A program made the position numbers and the translations under genes. A model generated the notes under the pieces. It was not told the DNA's origin. It ran no database searches and saw nothing but the letters and a program-made list of their open reading frames with translations. A stretch of 64,000 nt of DNA from DDH964 sp963806685 (GTDB lineage Bacteria; Desulfobacterota; Desulfuromonadia; Desulfuromonadales; DDH964): assembly GCA_963806685.1 (NCBI GenBank), contig CAWDZB010000003.1, forward strand, positions 124,001-188,000, in the 5' to 3' direction. Below are positions 6,402-15,600 of this stretch, one piece after another. The first letter of the stretch is position 1. Each line of letters starts with the position of its first letter.

Positions 6402-8840
6402 ATGCAGATTCTCTCCATCCACTTGAAAAACATCAAGTCTCACCGCGAACTTGATCTTAATTTCTCACCTGGCATCAACGTCCTCTCCGGCCCGAACGGC
6501 GTCGGCAAGAGCACCATCTTCGAGGCGATCGGTTACGCGCTGTTTGGGGTCGATGCCCAGAGTTTCGTCGGCAACATCGAGCGCTTCGTCACCATTGGCG
6601 CCAAGAAGGGGGAGGTTTCGATCGCCTTCCAGGTCGGGGAGGAGCGATTTCGGGTCAGCCGAACGGTTGGGATCCCAGCCAAGTGGCTGCTGGAAAAAGA
6701 ACTGGGCGGGGCCTTCGAGGTCGAGGAGCACAAGGACGGGAAGGAGACCGAGGCGCGCCTGAAAAAGCTCCTTGGGCTGGAGAATGGGCGGCCGCTCGCC
6801 GACCAGTTCAAGTTGGTGATCGGTCCGTTTCAACATGAATTTCTAGGACCTTTCGTAATCAAGCAGCCTACCGAACGGCGCAACAAGTTCGACGAAATTC
6901 TCGGCATCGATTCCTGGCGCAATACTTTCAAAGAGACCAAAAAACTCGCCGATGCCATCAAGAGCAAAGTCGAGGTTCTCGAAGCAGCCATCGGCCCGCT
7001 TGCGGACCAGGTGGCGGCGCTGCCGGAAAAGCGCGAAGCCCATGCCAAAGCAAAAACGGAGCTGGCCGCGACCGAAGCGCACTACCAGATCCAGCAGCAG
7101 GGGCTCAAAGAACTGGAGTCCCGACTCAGCGAGATCGACCAGCGCGAACAGCGGGTCAGGGAGCTGGGAGGCGAGATCGACAATCTCAAGGAGCGGATCG
7201 GCAATGGCCAGGAAAGGATCGGCAGCCAGAAAGCCTTGATAGCCGAAGCCGAAAAGGCCAGAAAGATCATCGTCGACAACAGCTCCGGCAAGCAGGCCTT
7301 TGAGAAGGCCGCAGAGCGTTTGGTTACATTGCGGGAACGGGTCAAGCTGCAGCGGCAACTGGAACGAGAGCTCGCCGAGCTCAAAACCAGCGTCAGCAAA
7401 CTGGAGGAGCGCTACCAGGCGGAGGCGAAGGCCATTACGCAGACCGGCCAGGATCTGGACGCGGAGGAGAAGTCCCTCGCCGCAAAGCGCAAATCGTTGG
7501 CGGTGGACGAGGCGATCGCGAAACTGGCCGCCCGCTTGCCGGAAGTCCGCGAAACCATCGCCAGGACCCAGACCCGGCTTGGCCAGTTGGACGGCCGCCG
7601 CGCTGGGCTGGAAGAAGGGCGCGACAAGTTGTCCGGGGGGATTTGCCCGTTTTTCCAGGAACCCTGCCGGAATATCGCCGAGCGCCCGCCGGGAGATGTG
7701 TTCGCGGACCGGCTCGCCGATCTCGACCAAGAACGCGACCAACTGCAGGCCGCGTTGCAGCAACTGAAGCAGGATGAAGCCAGGGCGCGCGAGGCCAGCG
7801 AAACCATCAAGGCCTCCGAGATCCAGCTAAAAGGGTTCGACGATCTCGCGAAAAGGTTGGCCGACAGGCGCCGAGCCAACACCGAGCGGTCCGCCGCCCT
7901 GGAGAGCCTGCAGAAACAACAGGCGCAGGTGCAACGGCAGCTCAACGACAAGCAGCAAGATCTCGATGCCTACAGCCGGCTGCAGGCCGATATCGAAGCG
8001 GCTGAGGCCGAGCAGAACAAACATCAGGCGTCCCGCGACCTCTACGTGGCCCATCAGGAGCAGGCGGCCAAGCTGGAAGGGCTGCAGGCCGATCTGCAGA
8101 AGTTCGCAGCCCTGCTTGCGCAGTTGCAGCACGAGTTGACCGGAAAAGAGAAAGAACGGGTCGACGTCAGTGCGTCGTACGATGCCGAACAACACCAGGT
8201 ACTGCGTCTCCGGAAAGACACCTTGAGGCAGGAGGTTGGTGCCCTCGGACAGAAGGTCGCGGGGCTCAAGGTCGATGTGGAACGGCTGACCGGGGAGATC
8301 GACAAGCTCAAACAGCTGGAAAAAGAGATCGTCGAGAAAAAGCAACGGATCAGGGCCTACGGCGAGAAAGAGACCTTGGTCAAGTTCCTGCGCAACCGGG
8401 TCTTCAACAAGGTTTCCGCCTCGCTTTCGGAGCGCTTTCGCGAGGAGATCAGCCAGCGAGCCGACCGCATCTACCGGATCATCGCCGAGGTCGACGAGGA
8501 GCTCGCCTGGGGGGAGGATTACCGTATCGTTCTGCGCGACATGGTTGATGGTGAACTGCGCGAACGCGCCGATGACCAGCTCTCCGGCGGGCAGACCATG
8601 AGCGCGGTGGTCGCCCTGCGCCTGGCGATGCTGCAGACCATCGGTGCGCGTATCGCCTTTTTTGACGAGCCGACCTCCAACCTCGATGCCGCCCGCCGCG
8701 AGAACCTGGCCCACGCTTTCCGCGCCATTGACGTCGGGAAGGAGGAGGTCACTGAGCACTGGTACGATCAGCTCTTCCTGATCAGCCATGACGTGGCCTT
8801 CACAGAAGTTACCGACCAGATGATTTCGCTGGGTGAGTAA
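6402..8840 (+). CDS. SbcC/Rad50-like SMC-type ATPase
   Basis: An 812-residue protein with the layout ATPase half, long coiled coil, hook, coiled coil, ATPase half. Walker A is GPNGVGKST (residues 30-38); the signature is LSGGQ, Walker B is IAFFDEPTSNLD and the switch His is in LISHDV. The apex reads CPFFQEPC, that is C-x6-C, not the usual C-x2-C zinc hook. It probably forms a nuclease complex with the SbcD-like product at 3318. At 812 residues it is shorter than typical SbcC proteins of about 1000. There is no clear ribosome binding site, so coupling to the preceding gene is possible. Confidence 0.88.
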   Translation: MQILSIHLKNIKSHRELDLNFSPGINVLSGPNGVGKSTIFEAIGYALFGVDAQSFVGNIERFVTIGAKKGEVSIAFQVGEERFRVSRTVGIPAKWLLEKELGGAFEVEEHKDGKETEARLKKLLGLENGRPLADQFKLVIGPFQHEFLGPFVIKQPTERRNKFDEILGIDSWRNTFKETKKLADAIKSKVEVLEAAIGPLADQVAALPEKREAHAKAKTELAATEAHYQIQQQGLKELESRLSEIDQREQRVRELGGEIDNLKERIGNGQERIGSQKALIAEAEKARKIIVDNSSGKQAFEKAAERLVTLRERVKLQRQLERELAELKTSVSKLEERYQAEAKAITQTGQDLDAEEKSLAAKRKSLAVDEAIAKLAARLPEVRETIARTQTRLGQLDGRRAGLEEGRDKLSGGICPFFQEPCRNIAERPPGDVFADRLADLDQERDQLQAALQQLKQDEARAREASETIKASEIQLKGFDDLAKRLADRRRANTERSAALESLQKQQAQVQRQLNDKQQDLDAYSRLQADIEAAEAEQNKHQASRDLYVAHQEQAAKLEGLQADLQKFAALLAQLQHELTGKEKERVDVSASYDAEQHQVLRLRKDTLRQEVGALGQKVAGLKVDVERLTGEIDKLKQLEKEIVEKKQRIRAYGEKETLVKFLRNRVFNKVSASLSERFREEISQRADRIYRIIAEVDEELAWGEDYRIVLRDMVDGELRERADDQLSGGQTMSAVVALRLAMLQTIGARIAFFDEPTSNLDAARRENLAHAFRAIDVGKEEVTEHWYDQLFLISHDVAFTEVTDQMISLGE

Positions 8841-8866
8841 GGGGCGGAAGAATGTGGGTGAAATGT

Positions 8867-8907
8867 AAAGAGCCGAAGGCAGGGTGCCTTCGGCTCTTTG
8901 TGTTTTT
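8867..8907. terminator. bidirectional Rho-independent terminator
   Basis: A perfect 15-bp stem (8867-8881 with 8885-8899) has a 3-nt loop and is followed by GTGTTTTT on the plus strand. It separates the SbcC-like gene from the convergent haem-binding gene. Confidence 0.85.
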
Positions 8908-8927
8908 GAAGGGGCAGGGCGCCCGTT

Positions 8928-9401
8928 TTACTTGCGGGCCATGCCATTGCTGTCGTTGGCAGTGATGACCAGCCCCTCGACCAGCTGCTGCTTCTGGCTT
9001 GCCGTCAGCCGCGCTTCGGGATGCAGCAGCCGGTACTGGAGGGGCGGCATCTCCCCCTCGGCGATCGCTTCGCGCAGCTTCTTGGGGTTCTCTCCCTCGC
9101 GCTGTCCCTGGCGCCAGTCGGAAAAATTGAGGTGGCGGCGGCCGTGGCGAACATCGGTGTAGACCAGCCAGGACACCGGTGCCATGTTGGCATACCAGGG
9201 CCAGAGGGTTTCGTTGCTGTGGCAGTCGAAGCAGGCATTTTTGGCCAGGTCACGGGTCTGGCGGCTGTCCCAGGACGGCTCCTGGACGACGGGCGGATTA
9301 TCGTGGTCATGGCCGTAGGGAATGAACTGGATGGCGGGGAACAGGACCACCATCCAGAAAAGCATCCAGAGCCGCCTCCGGTACGAAAAAAGAAACGACA
9401 T
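8928..9401 (-). CDS. haem-binding domain protein (CxxCH, membrane anchored)
   Basis: A 157-residue protein with one N-terminal hydrophobic segment (residues 11-27, WMLFWMVVLFPAIQFI) and a single haem-attachment motif CFDCH. The surroundings (SNETLWPWYANMAPVSWLV and GEMPPLQYRLLHPEARLT) are characteristic of the haem_bd family of periplasmic c-type proteins. The probable place is the periplasmic face of the inner membrane. The electron partner is unknown. AAGGAGG precedes the ATG by 10 nt. It stands alone between terminators and the divergent pdh operon. Confidence 0.85.
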   Translation of the reverse strand: MSFLFSYRRRLWMLFWMVVLFPAIQFIPYGHDHDNPPVVQEPSWDSRQTRDLAKNACFDCHSNETLWPWYANMAPVSWLVYTDVRHGRRHLNFSDWRQGQREGENPKKLREAIAEGEMPPLQYRLLHPEARLTASQKQQLVEGLVITANDSNGMARK

Positions 9402-9650
9402 CCTTGCACAGCCTCCTTGGGAGAATCGGCACCTCGCGGCAGTTTACCGGAGCCGGGCCGGATTGCAAATTCTGAATGCCGGCATCCCCCTGAAAACGTT
9501 TACGACCGGTGGCGATTGCATCCGGTGTCGCTGTTGCCGAAATCCGCTGCCGGCAACGGCGATGAGTCGGGCCCCGGCTCTTGCCAAGCCGGGCGGGGTT
9601 GCTAAGCTTTCAGGGAAGCGCCGCCGCAGGCGACCACCAAGGAGCTGCCA

Positions 9651-10637
9651 ATGAAAACCAAGAAAGCCCGGGAGCTGCTCGAAGCCCGGGAATTGCTTGA
9701 CATGTACCGCGACATGGTCCGCATTCGCGAGTTTGAGGAGTCCTGCCCCAAACTCTACAGCCAGGGCAAGATGGGCGGTTTCCTGCACCTTTACAGCGGC
9801 CAGGAGGCGGTCGGGGTCGGGGTCGCCCACGCCATGCATCACGATGACTACATGGTCAGCGCCTACCGCGAGCACGGCCTGATCATCGCCAAGGGGGCCG
9901 AACCGCGCCACGTCATGGCCGAGCTCTTCGGCAAGGCGACCGGGGTCAGCAAGGGGAAGGGCGGTTCGATGCACATGTTCGACGAAGGGCTGCGCTTCAT
10001 GGGCGGCTATGGCATCGTCGGCGGCCACCTGCCGCTGGCGGTCGGGGTCGGCTACGCGATCCTCTACCGGGAGTCGGACGATGTGGTGGTCTGCCTGTTC
10101 GGCGACGGCGCGACCAACCAGGGGGTCTTCCACGAGGCGATGAACATGGCTGCGCTCTACCAGGTTCCGGTGGTCTTCGTCTGCGAGAACAACGGCTACG
10201 GCATCGGCACCAGCGTGGCCCGCGCCAGCTCCGTCGACCAGCTCTACAAGAAGAGCTGTGCCTACGAAACCCCCGGCATGAAGGTTGACGGCATGGATGT
10301 GCTGGCGGTCTACGAGACGGTGCGCAAGGCGGTGCAGCAGGCCCGGGAAGGTGGCGGTCCGACCTACATCGAGGCGATCACCTATCGCTTCCGGGGCCAT
10401 TCGATCTCCGACCCGGGGACCTACCGCAGCGAGCAGGAGAAGAAGATCTGGCAGGAGCGCGATCCGATCCCCAACTTCGCCGACTACCTGGTCGCCGAAG
10501 GCTACGCCGACCGGGAACAGATCGGAGCCATGAACGCAGCCGAGCGGGAGTTGATCGCCGCAGCGATCGAATTCGCCGAACAGAGCCCCGATCCCGATCC
10601 CGAAGAGTTGTGGAACGGCGTCTACGTCGACGCCTAG
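9651..10637 (+). CDS. pdhA: pyruvate dehydrogenase E1 component, alpha subunit
   Basis: Thiamine-diphosphate-dependent decarboxylase subunit, 328 residues. The ThDP motif GDGATNQGVFHEAMNMAAL (GDG...N) is intact, as are MGGFLHLYSGQEAVGVG near the N-terminus and the phosphorylation-loop-like YRFRGHSISDPGTYR. An AAGGAG lies 7 nt before the ATG. Followed by E1 beta and E2, it forms a typical alpha2beta2-type complex feeding acetyl-CoA to the citrate cycle. An acetoin dehydrogenase cannot be wholly excluded from sequence alone, but the motif set fits pyruvate better. Confidence 0.9.
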   Translation: MKTKKARELLEARELLDMYRDMVRIREFEESCPKLYSQGKMGGFLHLYSGQEAVGVGVAHAMHHDDYMVSAYREHGLIIAKGAEPRHVMAELFGKATGVSKGKGGSMHMFDEGLRFMGGYGIVGGHLPLAVGVGYAILYRESDDVVVCLFGDGATNQGVFHEAMNMAALYQVPVVFVCENNGYGIGTSVARASSVDQLYKKSCAYETPGMKVDGMDVLAVYETVRKAVQQAREGGGPTYIEAITYRFRGHSISDPGTYRSEQEKKIWQERDPIPNFADYLVAEGYADREQIGAMNAAERELIAAAIEFAEQSPDPDPEELWNGVYVDA

Positions 10638-10650
10638 CCGACCGACCACA

Positions 10651-10707
10651 GGAGTCAGGAATCAGGTGTCAGAATATCCTGAACCCTTGGACCTGATTCC
10701 TTTCACC
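10651..10707 (+). repeat. heptamer-register palindromic spacer I
   Basis: Eight consecutive 7-nt units starting at 10651, with the first three GGAGTCA, GGAATCA, GGTGTCA and the later ones their complement type (for example CTGATTC). AGGAATCAGGT (10657-10667) and ACCTGATTCCT (10691-10701) are perfect inverted arms around a 23-nt loop. It lies between pdhA and pdhB. Confidence 0.75.
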
Positions 10708-10746
10708 TACAAGCGTAGCTTGTTTACAGCTTGCCTGGAGTTTGCG

Positions 10747-11715
10747 ATGGAAATCACCTGCCGGGAAGCCCTCAACCAGGCCCTGCACGAGGAGATGGCG
10801 CGCGATCCGGCGATCTTCATCCTCGGCGAGGATGTCGGTCTCTACGAGGGTTCCTTCAAGGTCACCCGCGGCCTGCTGGCCAAGTTCGGCGACAAGCGGG
10901 TCCTCGACACCCCAATATCCGAGGCCGGCATCGTCGGCCTTGCCTGCGGGGCGGCCATGGCTGGACTGCGGCCGATCGCCGAGTTGATGACCGTCAACTT
11001 CGCCATTGTCGCCATGGACCAGATTTTCAACCATGCCGCGGTGGCCCGCTACATGTTCGGCGGCCAGGTGAAGGTGCCGCTGACCATCCGCGCCCCGGGG
11101 GGCGGCGGCCATCAGCTCGGCGCCCAGCACAGCCATTCGCTGGAGGCCCTCTTCGCCCACTGCCCGGGCCTGCGGGTGGTGATCCCGTCGGTGCCGGCCG
11201 ATGCCAAGGGGCTGCTCAAGAGCGCCATCCGCAGCGACGACCCGGTGATGTTTCTCGAACACGAGGGGCTCTACGGCGTCAAGGGGGAGGTCCCCCAAGG
11301 GGAGCATCTGCTGCCCCTCGGCGTTGCCGACGTCAAGCGCTCGGGGAAGGACGTCACCCTGGTGACCCTGTCGCGGATGGTCTATGTCTGCCTGGAGGCG
11401 GCCGAGCAGCTTGCCGGGGAAGGCATCGAGGCCGAGGTCGTCGACCTGCGCGGCCTCAATCCCCTCGACATGGCCACGGTCCTTGAATCGGTGCGCAAGA
11501 CGGGGCGGGTGGTGACCGTCGAGGAGTCGTGGCTCTCCTTCGGCTGGGGAGGGGAGATCGCGGCGCGGATCATGGAACAGGCCTTCGACGACCTCGACGC
11601 CCCGGTGCTGCGGGTCGGCGGTGCCGACGTGCCGATGCCCTACAACAAGCAATTGGAACAGTCCGCGATCCCCGATGCGGCGCGGGTGGCGGCGCGGGTC
11701 AGGGAACTCTTCTGA
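10747..11715 (+). CDS. pdhB: pyruvate dehydrogenase E1 component, beta subunit
   Basis: 322-residue partner of PdhA. Family landmarks are ILGEDVGLYEGSFKVTRGL, TPISEAGIVGLACGAAMAG, the MTVNFAIVAMDQIFNHAA segment and HSHSLEALFAHCPGLRVV. The conserved core begins MEITCREALNQAL at ATG 10747, preceded by CTGGAG. An upstream in-frame GTG at 10666 would add 27 residues encoded by the heptamer spacer and is rejected. Same operon as pdhA and pdhC. Confidence 0.9.
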   Translation: MEITCREALNQALHEEMARDPAIFILGEDVGLYEGSFKVTRGLLAKFGDKRVLDTPISEAGIVGLACGAAMAGLRPIAELMTVNFAIVAMDQIFNHAAVARYMFGGQVKVPLTIRAPGGGGHQLGAQHSHSLEALFAHCPGLRVVIPSVPADAKGLLKSAIRSDDPVMFLEHEGLYGVKGEVPQGEHLLPLGVADVKRSGKDVTLVTLSRMVYVCLEAAEQLAGEGIEAEVVDLRGLNPLDMATVLESVRKTGRVVTVEESWLSFGWGGEIAARIMEQAFDDLDAPVLRVGGADVPMPYNKQLEQSAIPDAARVAARVRELF

Positions 11716-11786
11716 TCCTTCACTTTTCCAGGCCCTTCAACTGCAACGATTGATTTCCGGTACCGGAGCGAGGAGAAAACGACCAG

Positions 11787-13115
11787 ATGGCGACTGAAAT
11801 CACCATGCCGAAGTTGAGCGACACCATGGAGGAGGGGACGATCCTCAAGTGGCACGTGGCCGAGGGGGACCGGGTCGCGCGCGGCGACATCATCGCCGAG
11901 GTGGAAACGGACAAGGCGGCGATGGAGATGGAGGCCTTCGAGGACGGGACGGTTACCGCACTCAAGGTCGAGGAAGGGGAGACGGTGGCGGTCGGTACGG
12001 TGATTGCGGTTCTCGATGAAGAGCCTGCTGCCGAGGGCGGGAAGAAGAAATCCAAGCAACTTGAGCCTGAGCCCGAAACGGCTTCCGCTGAGCCGCCGGA
12101 GGCCAAACCGAAGCCCAAGGCTGCCAAATCTGAAGCCAAGGCAGAAAAACCCGAGGCCAAGGCTGGCAAAGCGGAAGCTAAAGCTGCCGAGCCCATGCCG
12201 GAACCGGCCGCCAGGGCCGAAGTTGCTGCCGAGACGGAACAACGGCCGGGCGGCCGCGAACCGGCCGCGTCGCCGGCGGCAAGGCGCCTGGCAAAAGAGA
12301 AAGGGATCGATCTCTCCGGGGTGCGCGGCAGCGGACCGGGGGGGCGCATCCTGGTCGGTGACGTCGAACAGGCGGTCGGTTCGGAGCGGCAGCAGGCCGC
12401 CAAGCCTGCCGCTCCGACCGCAAAAGGGGGGGGCGCTTCCGGCAAGTCGGTCAAGATCCGCCGCATCGTGGCGCGCAAGATGGTCGAAGCCTGGGAAACC
12501 ATCCCCCATTTCTACGTCACGGTCGCCGTCGACATGACCGACGTGATCCGTTTTCGCAAGGACCTGAAGGTCAGTATCAACGATTTCATTCTCGCCGCCA
12601 CCGCCCGCTCGCTGCAGGAACATCCGTGGGTCAACAGCCATTTCGTCGACGGCGAGGCGGTGGAGCAGGCGGCGATCAATATCGCCCTGGCGGTGGCCAC
12701 CGATCGCGGCCTCTACAACCCGGTGGTGAAGGACTGTGCCGGCTTGGCCTTGCGGGAGATCAGCCGGCGCAGCCAGTCACTGGCCGAACGGGCCCACCAG
12801 GGGAAACTTTCGCAGCAGGACATGGAGGAGGGCACCTTTACCATCTCCAACATGGGGATGCTCGGGGTCGAATCGTTCAGTGCCATCATCACCCCTCCGC
12901 AGGTGGCGGTGCTGGCGGTCGGCACCGCCCGCGGTGAACTGGTGGTCGACGAGCATTGCGAGACGACCATCGCGCCGATCCTGCGCCTCACTCTCTCGGC
13001 CGACCACCGGGCCATTGACGGTGCCGATGCCGCCGAGTTTCTGGGCACCCTGAAAAGCTACCTCGAGGCGCCGGTGGTCCTCATCACCGGCGATGCCTCC
13101 GTGGAGTCGAAGTGA
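11787..13115 (+). CDS. pdhC: dihydrolipoamide acetyltransferase (E2)
   Basis: 442-residue E2 core subunit. Domains in order: one lipoyl domain (lipoyl-Lys in EVETDKAAME, near residue 43), an Ala/Pro/Lys/Glu-rich linker (residues about 80-155), a peripheral subunit-binding domain (SPAARRLAKEKGIDLSGVRG) and the acetyltransferase domain. That domain ends with the catalytic DHRAIDG and APVVLI. GAGGAG precedes the start by 9 nt. No E3 (lipoamide dehydrogenase) gene is in the window, so it must be supplied from elsewhere. Confidence 0.93.
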   Translation: MATEITMPKLSDTMEEGTILKWHVAEGDRVARGDIIAEVETDKAAMEMEAFEDGTVTALKVEEGETVAVGTVIAVLDEEPAAEGGKKKSKQLEPEPETASAEPPEAKPKPKAAKSEAKAEKPEAKAGKAEAKAAEPMPEPAARAEVAAETEQRPGGREPAASPAARRLAKEKGIDLSGVRGSGPGGRILVGDVEQAVGSERQQAAKPAAPTAKGGGASGKSVKIRRIVARKMVEAWETIPHFYVTVAVDMTDVIRFRKDLKVSINDFILAATARSLQEHPWVNSHFVDGEAVEQAAINIALAVATDRGLYNPVVKDCAGLALREISRRSQSLAERAHQGKLSQQDMEEGTFTISNMGMLGVESFSAIITPPQVAVLAVGTARGELVVDEHCETTIAPILRLTLSADHRAIDGADAAEFLGTLKSYLEAPVVLITGDASVESK

Positions 13116-13116
13116 C

Positions 13117-15537
13117 GTGAACGACAATTGCCGGATACCCCCGGAGGAGCTGACCTGGCGCTGCGACCCGGCCCAGTTCGAATTCGAGACCACCGCCGAG
13201 CTGAAATGCCTGGAGGGGACCATCGGCCAGGACCGGGCGGTAACCGCCATCGAGTTCGGGCTCTCCTTCAAGGACGACAACTTCAATATCTTCGTCCTCG
13301 GCGAGCCCGGGACCGGCCGCAGTTCGACGATTCGCAAACTGGTGCGGGGGCGGGCCGGGGACGAGCCGATCCCTGCCGACTGGTGTTATGTCCACTCCTT
13401 TGTCGATGCCAGCCGGCCGCGCGCCCTGCAACTTCCCGCCGGCCGCGGCCGCGACCTGCAGAAAGACGTCGAACAGCTGGTGGCCCGGCTGGCAGAGGCG
13501 ATCCCCAAGGTCTTCGAGAGCAAGGACTACGAGCAGCAGAAGAGCCGCATCACCGCCGAGTACCAGGAGAAGAACAAGCAGCTGTTTAAGCACCTGGAGG
13601 AGCAGGCCAACACTGAAGGCTTTCTGCTCCAGCGCAGCGTCAGCGGTCTGGTGCTGGTCCCGACCCGCAACGGCGAGCCGGTTTCCCAGCAGGAATACGA
13701 TGAACTCCCCGAAGAGGAGCGCAAAACCCTCGACAAGAAAGGGGAAGTGCTGCAGGAGCGGCTCAACGAGGTACTGCGCAAGGCCCGCGACCGGGAAAAG
13801 GAGATGCGCGAGGCGATTGCCGCGATGGAAAAGGAGGTGATGCTCTTCGCCATCGGCCACCTCTTCGATGACCTCGAGGATAAATTCGCCGACTTCACTC
13901 CGGTTCTGGAACACTTCGCGGCCTGCAAGAAGGACCTGGTGGAGCGCCTCGAGGAGTTCCGCCCCAACCAGGGCCCGCAGATTTCCATCCCCGGGCTGCG
14001 CAGTGGCAGTCAGGAACCCTCCTTCGAACGCTACCTGGTCAATCTCTTCGTCGACAACCACGATCTCAAGGGGGCGCCGGTCATCTACGAGGCCAATCCG
14101 ACCTACTTCAACCTCTTCGGGCGTATCGAGCACATCATCCAGATGGGGAACGCCAGCACCAACTTCACCATGATCAAGTCCGGCGCCCTGCACCGGGCGA
14201 TCGGCGGCTACCTGATTCTCGACTGCCGCGAGGTGCTGATCAACCTCTTCTCCTACGAGGCCCTCAAGCGCTGCATCCGCAACCACGAGATCAAGATCGA
14301 GGACATGGCTGAGCAGTTTCGGCTGCTGGCGACGGTTTCCCTGAAGCCGGAACCGATCCCCCTCGACTGCAAGATCGTCCTTATCGGCACGCCACTCCTC
14401 TACTATCTCCTTTACCAGTACGACCAGGATTTCCGCAAATTCTTCAAGGTCAAGGCCGATTTCGACCGGATGATGATGAACACCTGGGAGAACATCCAGC
14501 AATATGCCCGTTTCATCGCCTCCAAGTGCGAAGAGGAAAAAATCCTCCCCTTCGATCGCGAAGGGGTGGCGCGAGTGCTCGAATACTCGGTACGCCTGAT
14601 CGAGGACAAGGGGAAGCTCTCTTCGCGCTTCCTGGACATCGCCGACCTGCTGCGGGAGGCTGCTTTCTACGCCAGCCGCGAGGAGCGGGACCGGGTCGGC
14701 GCCGAGCACGTCGAGCTGGCCATCGAGGCCAAGGTTTACCGCTCCAATAAGGTCGAAGAGCGGATCCAGGAGCTAATCGAGGAGGGGACGCTGCTGGTCG
14801 ATACCGAAGGCGCGGTGGTCGGGCAGATCAACGGCCTGTCGGTCTACCTGATGGGGGACTACTCCTTCGGCAAGCCGTCCCGGGTGACCGTGCGCACCTA
14901 CCTCGGCAAGGGGGGGGTGGTCAATATCGAGCGGGAGGCCAAACTTTCCGGTCCGATCCATGACAAGGGGGTCCTGATCCTCACCGGTTTTCTCGGCGAC
15001 CGTTTCGCCCAGGACAAGCCGTTGTCGCTGGCGGCATCGATCTGCTTCGAGCAGTCCTACGGCGGCATCGAGGGGGACAGCGCCTCCTCGGCGGAACTCT
15101 ACGCACTGCTCTCGGCCCTCTCCGGGGTGCCATTGCGCCAGGGGGTCGCCGTTACCGGCTCGGTCAACCAGCGTGGCCAGGTGCAGCCGATCGGCGGCGT
15201 CAACGAGAAGATCGAGGGATTTTTCACCCTCTGCCAGATGCGGGGGCTGAATGGGGAGCAGGGGGTGGTGATCCCGGTCCAGAACGTCCGCAACCTGATG
15301 CTCAAGACGGGGGTGCGCGAAGCGGTGGCCACCGGCCAATTCCACGTCTGGGCCATCGGGACGATCGACGAGGGGATCGAGATTCTCACCGGGGTCCCGG
15401 CCGGACAGCGCGGTGAGGATGGCTCCTGGCCCGAAGGTTCCGTCAATTATCTCGTGGATGCCCGGCTGCGAAAGCTGGCCGAGACCGTGAAAAGTTTTGT
15501 TGCGGCCAAGGAGAACGACAAGGAAAATGGCAAGTAA
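13117..15537 (+). CDS. Lon-like ATP-dependent protease
   Basis: An 806-residue protein of the AAA_32 plus Lon_C type, distinct from classical Lon. The C-terminal protease domain has Ser in GDSASSAELYALLSALSG and Lys in GGVNEKIEGFF, the Ser-Lys dyad. The N-terminal ATPase-like part carries GEPGTGRSSTIRKL, where the invariant Walker A Lys is Arg; a long coiled coil follows (about residues 110-250). GTG 13117 lies 2 nt after the pdhC stop; an in-frame ATG at 13093 would overlap pdhC. Whether it degrades dehydrogenase subunits is unknown; only the linkage suggests it. Confidence 0.88.
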   Translation: MNDNCRIPPEELTWRCDPAQFEFETTAELKCLEGTIGQDRAVTAIEFGLSFKDDNFNIFVLGEPGTGRSSTIRKLVRGRAGDEPIPADWCYVHSFVDASRPRALQLPAGRGRDLQKDVEQLVARLAEAIPKVFESKDYEQQKSRITAEYQEKNKQLFKHLEEQANTEGFLLQRSVSGLVLVPTRNGEPVSQQEYDELPEEERKTLDKKGEVLQERLNEVLRKARDREKEMREAIAAMEKEVMLFAIGHLFDDLEDKFADFTPVLEHFAACKKDLVERLEEFRPNQGPQISIPGLRSGSQEPSFERYLVNLFVDNHDLKGAPVIYEANPTYFNLFGRIEHIIQMGNASTNFTMIKSGALHRAIGGYLILDCREVLINLFSYEALKRCIRNHEIKIEDMAEQFRLLATVSLKPEPIPLDCKIVLIGTPLLYYLLYQYDQDFRKFFKVKADFDRMMMNTWENIQQYARFIASKCEEEKILPFDREGVARVLEYSVRLIEDKGKLSSRFLDIADLLREAAFYASREERDRVGAEHVELAIEAKVYRSNKVEERIQELIEEGTLLVDTEGAVVGQINGLSVYLMGDYSFGKPSRVTVRTYLGKGGVVNIEREAKLSGPIHDKGVLILTGFLGDRFAQDKPLSLAASICFEQSYGGIEGDSASSAELYALLSALSGVPLRQGVAVTGSVNQRGQVQPIGGVNEKIEGFFTLCQMRGLNGEQGVVIPVQNVRNLMLKTGVREAVATGQFHVWAIGTIDEGIEILTGVPAGQRGEDGSWPEGSVNYLVDARLRKLAETVKSFVAAKENDKENGK

Positions 15538-15600
15538 CCCAACCCTTGCCAGCCTCCGCCCCCTCCCCCTGTTGTCAACAAATAGAACCCTGATTTAAGT

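Noticed and set aside
9500..9640. Sigma-54 promoter upstream of pdhA (GG-N10-GC near 9525)
   Set aside because: Spacing fits, but the flanking consensus (TGGCAC, TTGCT) is poor; chance matches are common in GC-rich DNA.
10666..10746. Upstream GTG start for pdhB
   Set aside because: The added residues are encoded by the heptamer spacer and have no family counterpart; CTGGAG before 10747 supports the internal ATG.
13084..14709. 541-codon open frame on the minus strand
   Set aside because: Antisense to the Lon-like protease; no domain recognisable.
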